6,845 nucleotides of DNA from VFZL01 sp046734915 (GTDB taxonomy: Bacteria > Acidobacteriota > Vicinamibacteria > Vicinamibacterales > CAVVIG01), in contig JBKPSC010000366.1 of assembly GCA_046734915.1 (NCBI GenBank), forward strand, positions 1 to 6,845. Reading direction: 5' to 3'. The position numbers were made by a program, and so were the translations under genes. Under the pieces are notes generated by a model. That model saw nothing but the letters and a program-made list of their open reading frames with translations, did not search any database and was not told the DNA's origin. Of the stretch, positions 5,735 through 6,845 are shown one piece after another. Numbering within the stretch: position 1 is the first letter of the stretch; each line of letters starts with the position of its first letter.

Positions 5735-6845
5735 GTCGGCTGCAGCGCGGACGCTGTCGACGCGTGCGGCATGGTCACCACGACGCGCGTGCCGACACCG
5801 GCGGCGCTGTCGATGGCAATCGTGCCGCCCGCCTCCCAGACGATCGATCGGCAGATCGTCAGGCCGAGACCGTTGCCTTCCGCTTTCGTCGTGAAGAACG
5901 GCTCCAGCACCCGCGGCATGTTTTCGGCGGCGATGCCGTCGCCGGTGTCGGTGATGACGATCTCGACGGCGGCGGCCGAGGGCCGGGCGCTGATGGTCAC
6001 CAGTCCGCCGCTCTGGCTTGCCTCGCGGGCATTGGTCAGCAGGTTGAGCAGCACCTGTTCGAGATCCGACTGTGCGCACGCCACCGTCGGCAGCTCGTCG
6101 TCGTACGGGACGTCGATGACCAGGCCGAGCCCGCGCCGCTCGATGCCGGTGCGAAGGATGGCGAGGGTCGTATCGATGGCCGTCCGCACGTGGCCCGTTC
6201 GGCTGCGGCGGACGCCGCCGCGAGCGAACGCCAGCATGCCGCCAAAGATGCGGCGGCACACCTGCAACGACTTCTGAACCTGATCCAGGTCGCCCTCGAG
6301 CACCGTCCGATCGCTACGGCCCGTGCGCACGTCACGGAGCATCTGCTGCACCAGGGGCAGCATGGATCCGAGCGCGTTGTTGACGTCGTGCGACACGCCG
6401 CGGGCCAGTTCGGCCATGGCGTGACGCCGCTCCGCCGTGAGCATCCGCGCTTCGAGCGATTCGGTGCGATTCAGGCTGTCTATGGCCTGCGCCGCCTGCG
6501 AGCGAAAGCGCTCGACGAGCTCGGCGTCGTACCGGGTCAGCCGGTCCGCGTGCCGCGCCGCCACCTTCAGCACACCGAACACGCCGTCGCGTCCGACGAG
6601 CGGCGCGCAAAGCAGGGACCGCTCGCGCCAATCGTCGGCGACGCTCTCGTCGCTGAAATCGACCCACTCCGCCAGATACCCGACCGGCCGGCCACTCCAC
6701 TCGTGCCACGTGCCCGCCCGGCGATCGAACCCGATGATCTGGCCGACGTCGAGGATCTGCTTGACGTCCTCTTTCAGCGCCAGCCGCTGGCCGATGCGGG
6801 GGCTCTTCGCCTTGGTCCAGGCAATCTGCTCGGCGGCAATCTCCA
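5731..6845 (-). CDS. GAF-domain sensor histidine kinase (N-terminus beyond window edge)
   Basis: The frame is open to the window edge, giving 370 visible codons; the apparent start at 6582 is a GTG coding an internal Val. The first visible part (about 6580-6750, with ESVADDWRERSLLCAPLV and GVFGVLKVA) is the C-terminal half of a GAF domain. A helix then leads to the HisKA dimerisation domain: GVSHDVNNALG, with the phosphoacceptor His codon at 6388-6390. The HATPase_c domain follows: N box QVLLNLLTNAREA (about 6048-6010), G1 DTGDGI (5949-5932), FFTTK (about 5895-5881) and G2 GNGLGLTI (5877-5854). The His-Asp-x-Asn-Asn type resembles NtrB-like kinases. No membrane segment is visible in this part, so sensing may be cytoplasmic; the missing N-terminus could change that. 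The stop shares ATGA with the next gene, a response regulator phosphatase that is almost certainly its partner. Confidence 0.93.
   Translation of the reverse strand, partial: EIAAEQIAWTKAKSPRIGQRLALKEDVKQILDVGQIIGFDRRAGTWHEWSGRPVGYLAEWVDFSDESVADDWRERSLLCAPLVGRDGVFGVLKVAARHADRLTRYDAELVERFRSQAAQAIDSLNRTESLEARMLTAERRHAMAELARGVSHDVNNALGSMLPLVQQMLRDVRTGRSDRTVLEGDLDQVQKSLQVCRRIFGGMLAFARGGVRRSRTGHVRTAIDTTLAILRTGIERRGLGLVIDVPYDDELPTVACAQSDLEQVLLNLLTNAREASQSGGLVTISARPSAAAVEIVITDTGDGIAAENMPRVLEPFFTTKAEGNGLGLTICRSIVWEAGGTIAIDSAAGVGTRVVVTMPHASTASALQPT

Noticed and set aside
5735..6259. Upstream extension of the response regulator frame to 6259
   Set aside because: It lies in another frame of the histidine kinase and translates to an Arg/His-rich nonsense stretch; the receiver domain begins right at the ATG at 5734.
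1..6845. CRISPR array, tRNA, rRNA, transposase, integrase or attachment site
   Set aside because: No regularly spaced direct repeats, cloverleaf-like sequence, rRNA-like stretch or recombinase motif was seen on either strand.

Overview
The window is a high-GC bacterial chromosomal segment with closely packed genes on both strands. It has no tRNA, rRNA, insertion sequence or CRISPR array that I can see. Secreted TIM-barrel enzymes with twin-arginine-like leaders, a DUF4097 protein, a secreted cupin, and a response regulator fused to a SpoIIE-type phosphatase together resemble soil Acidobacteriota (Vicinamibacteria-like). That assignment is inference from gene style; there is no marker gene here that settles it.

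Left part (1-2657): the C-terminal end of a TIR-domain protein (+) runs in from outside the window. It is convergent with a probably exported DUF4097 repeat protein (-, 208-1101). That gene is divergent from a small secreted cupin (+, 1196-1711). A perfect 10-bp GC hairpin directly follows the cupin stop codon. Next comes a secreted sugar-phosphate isomerase/epimerase-like TIM barrel (+, 1758-2657), whose start lies only 7 nt after a good -10 box, suggesting leaderless translation.

Middle (2667-4549): aat (-), leucyl/phenylalanyl-tRNA-protein transferase of the bacterial N-degron pathway, lies tail-to-tail with the isomerase. It is divergent from a Tat-exported phosphotriesterase-family metallohydrolase (+, 3407-4549). 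The 77-bp divergent gap holds overlapping -10-like boxes on both strands.

Right part (4550-6845): a 66-bp convergent gap carries an 18-bp tandem duplication and a strong G-quadruplex-type G-tract array. Beyond it lies a two-component operon read on the minus strand: a GAF-containing histidine kinase (5' end outside the window), followed through an ATGA stop/start overlap by a response regulator with a SpoIIE/PP2C phosphatase output. The likely logic is that the kinase phosphorylates the receiver, which controls the phosphatase. The phosphatase then acts on an anti-sigma-antagonist type protein encoded elsewhere.

I do not see convincing evidence for a wholly new system. The points most worth a second look are the two-component phosphatase module, the G-tract repeat, the exact 18-residue repeat of the DUF4097 protein, and the cut-off TIR protein, whose partner genes are outside the window.
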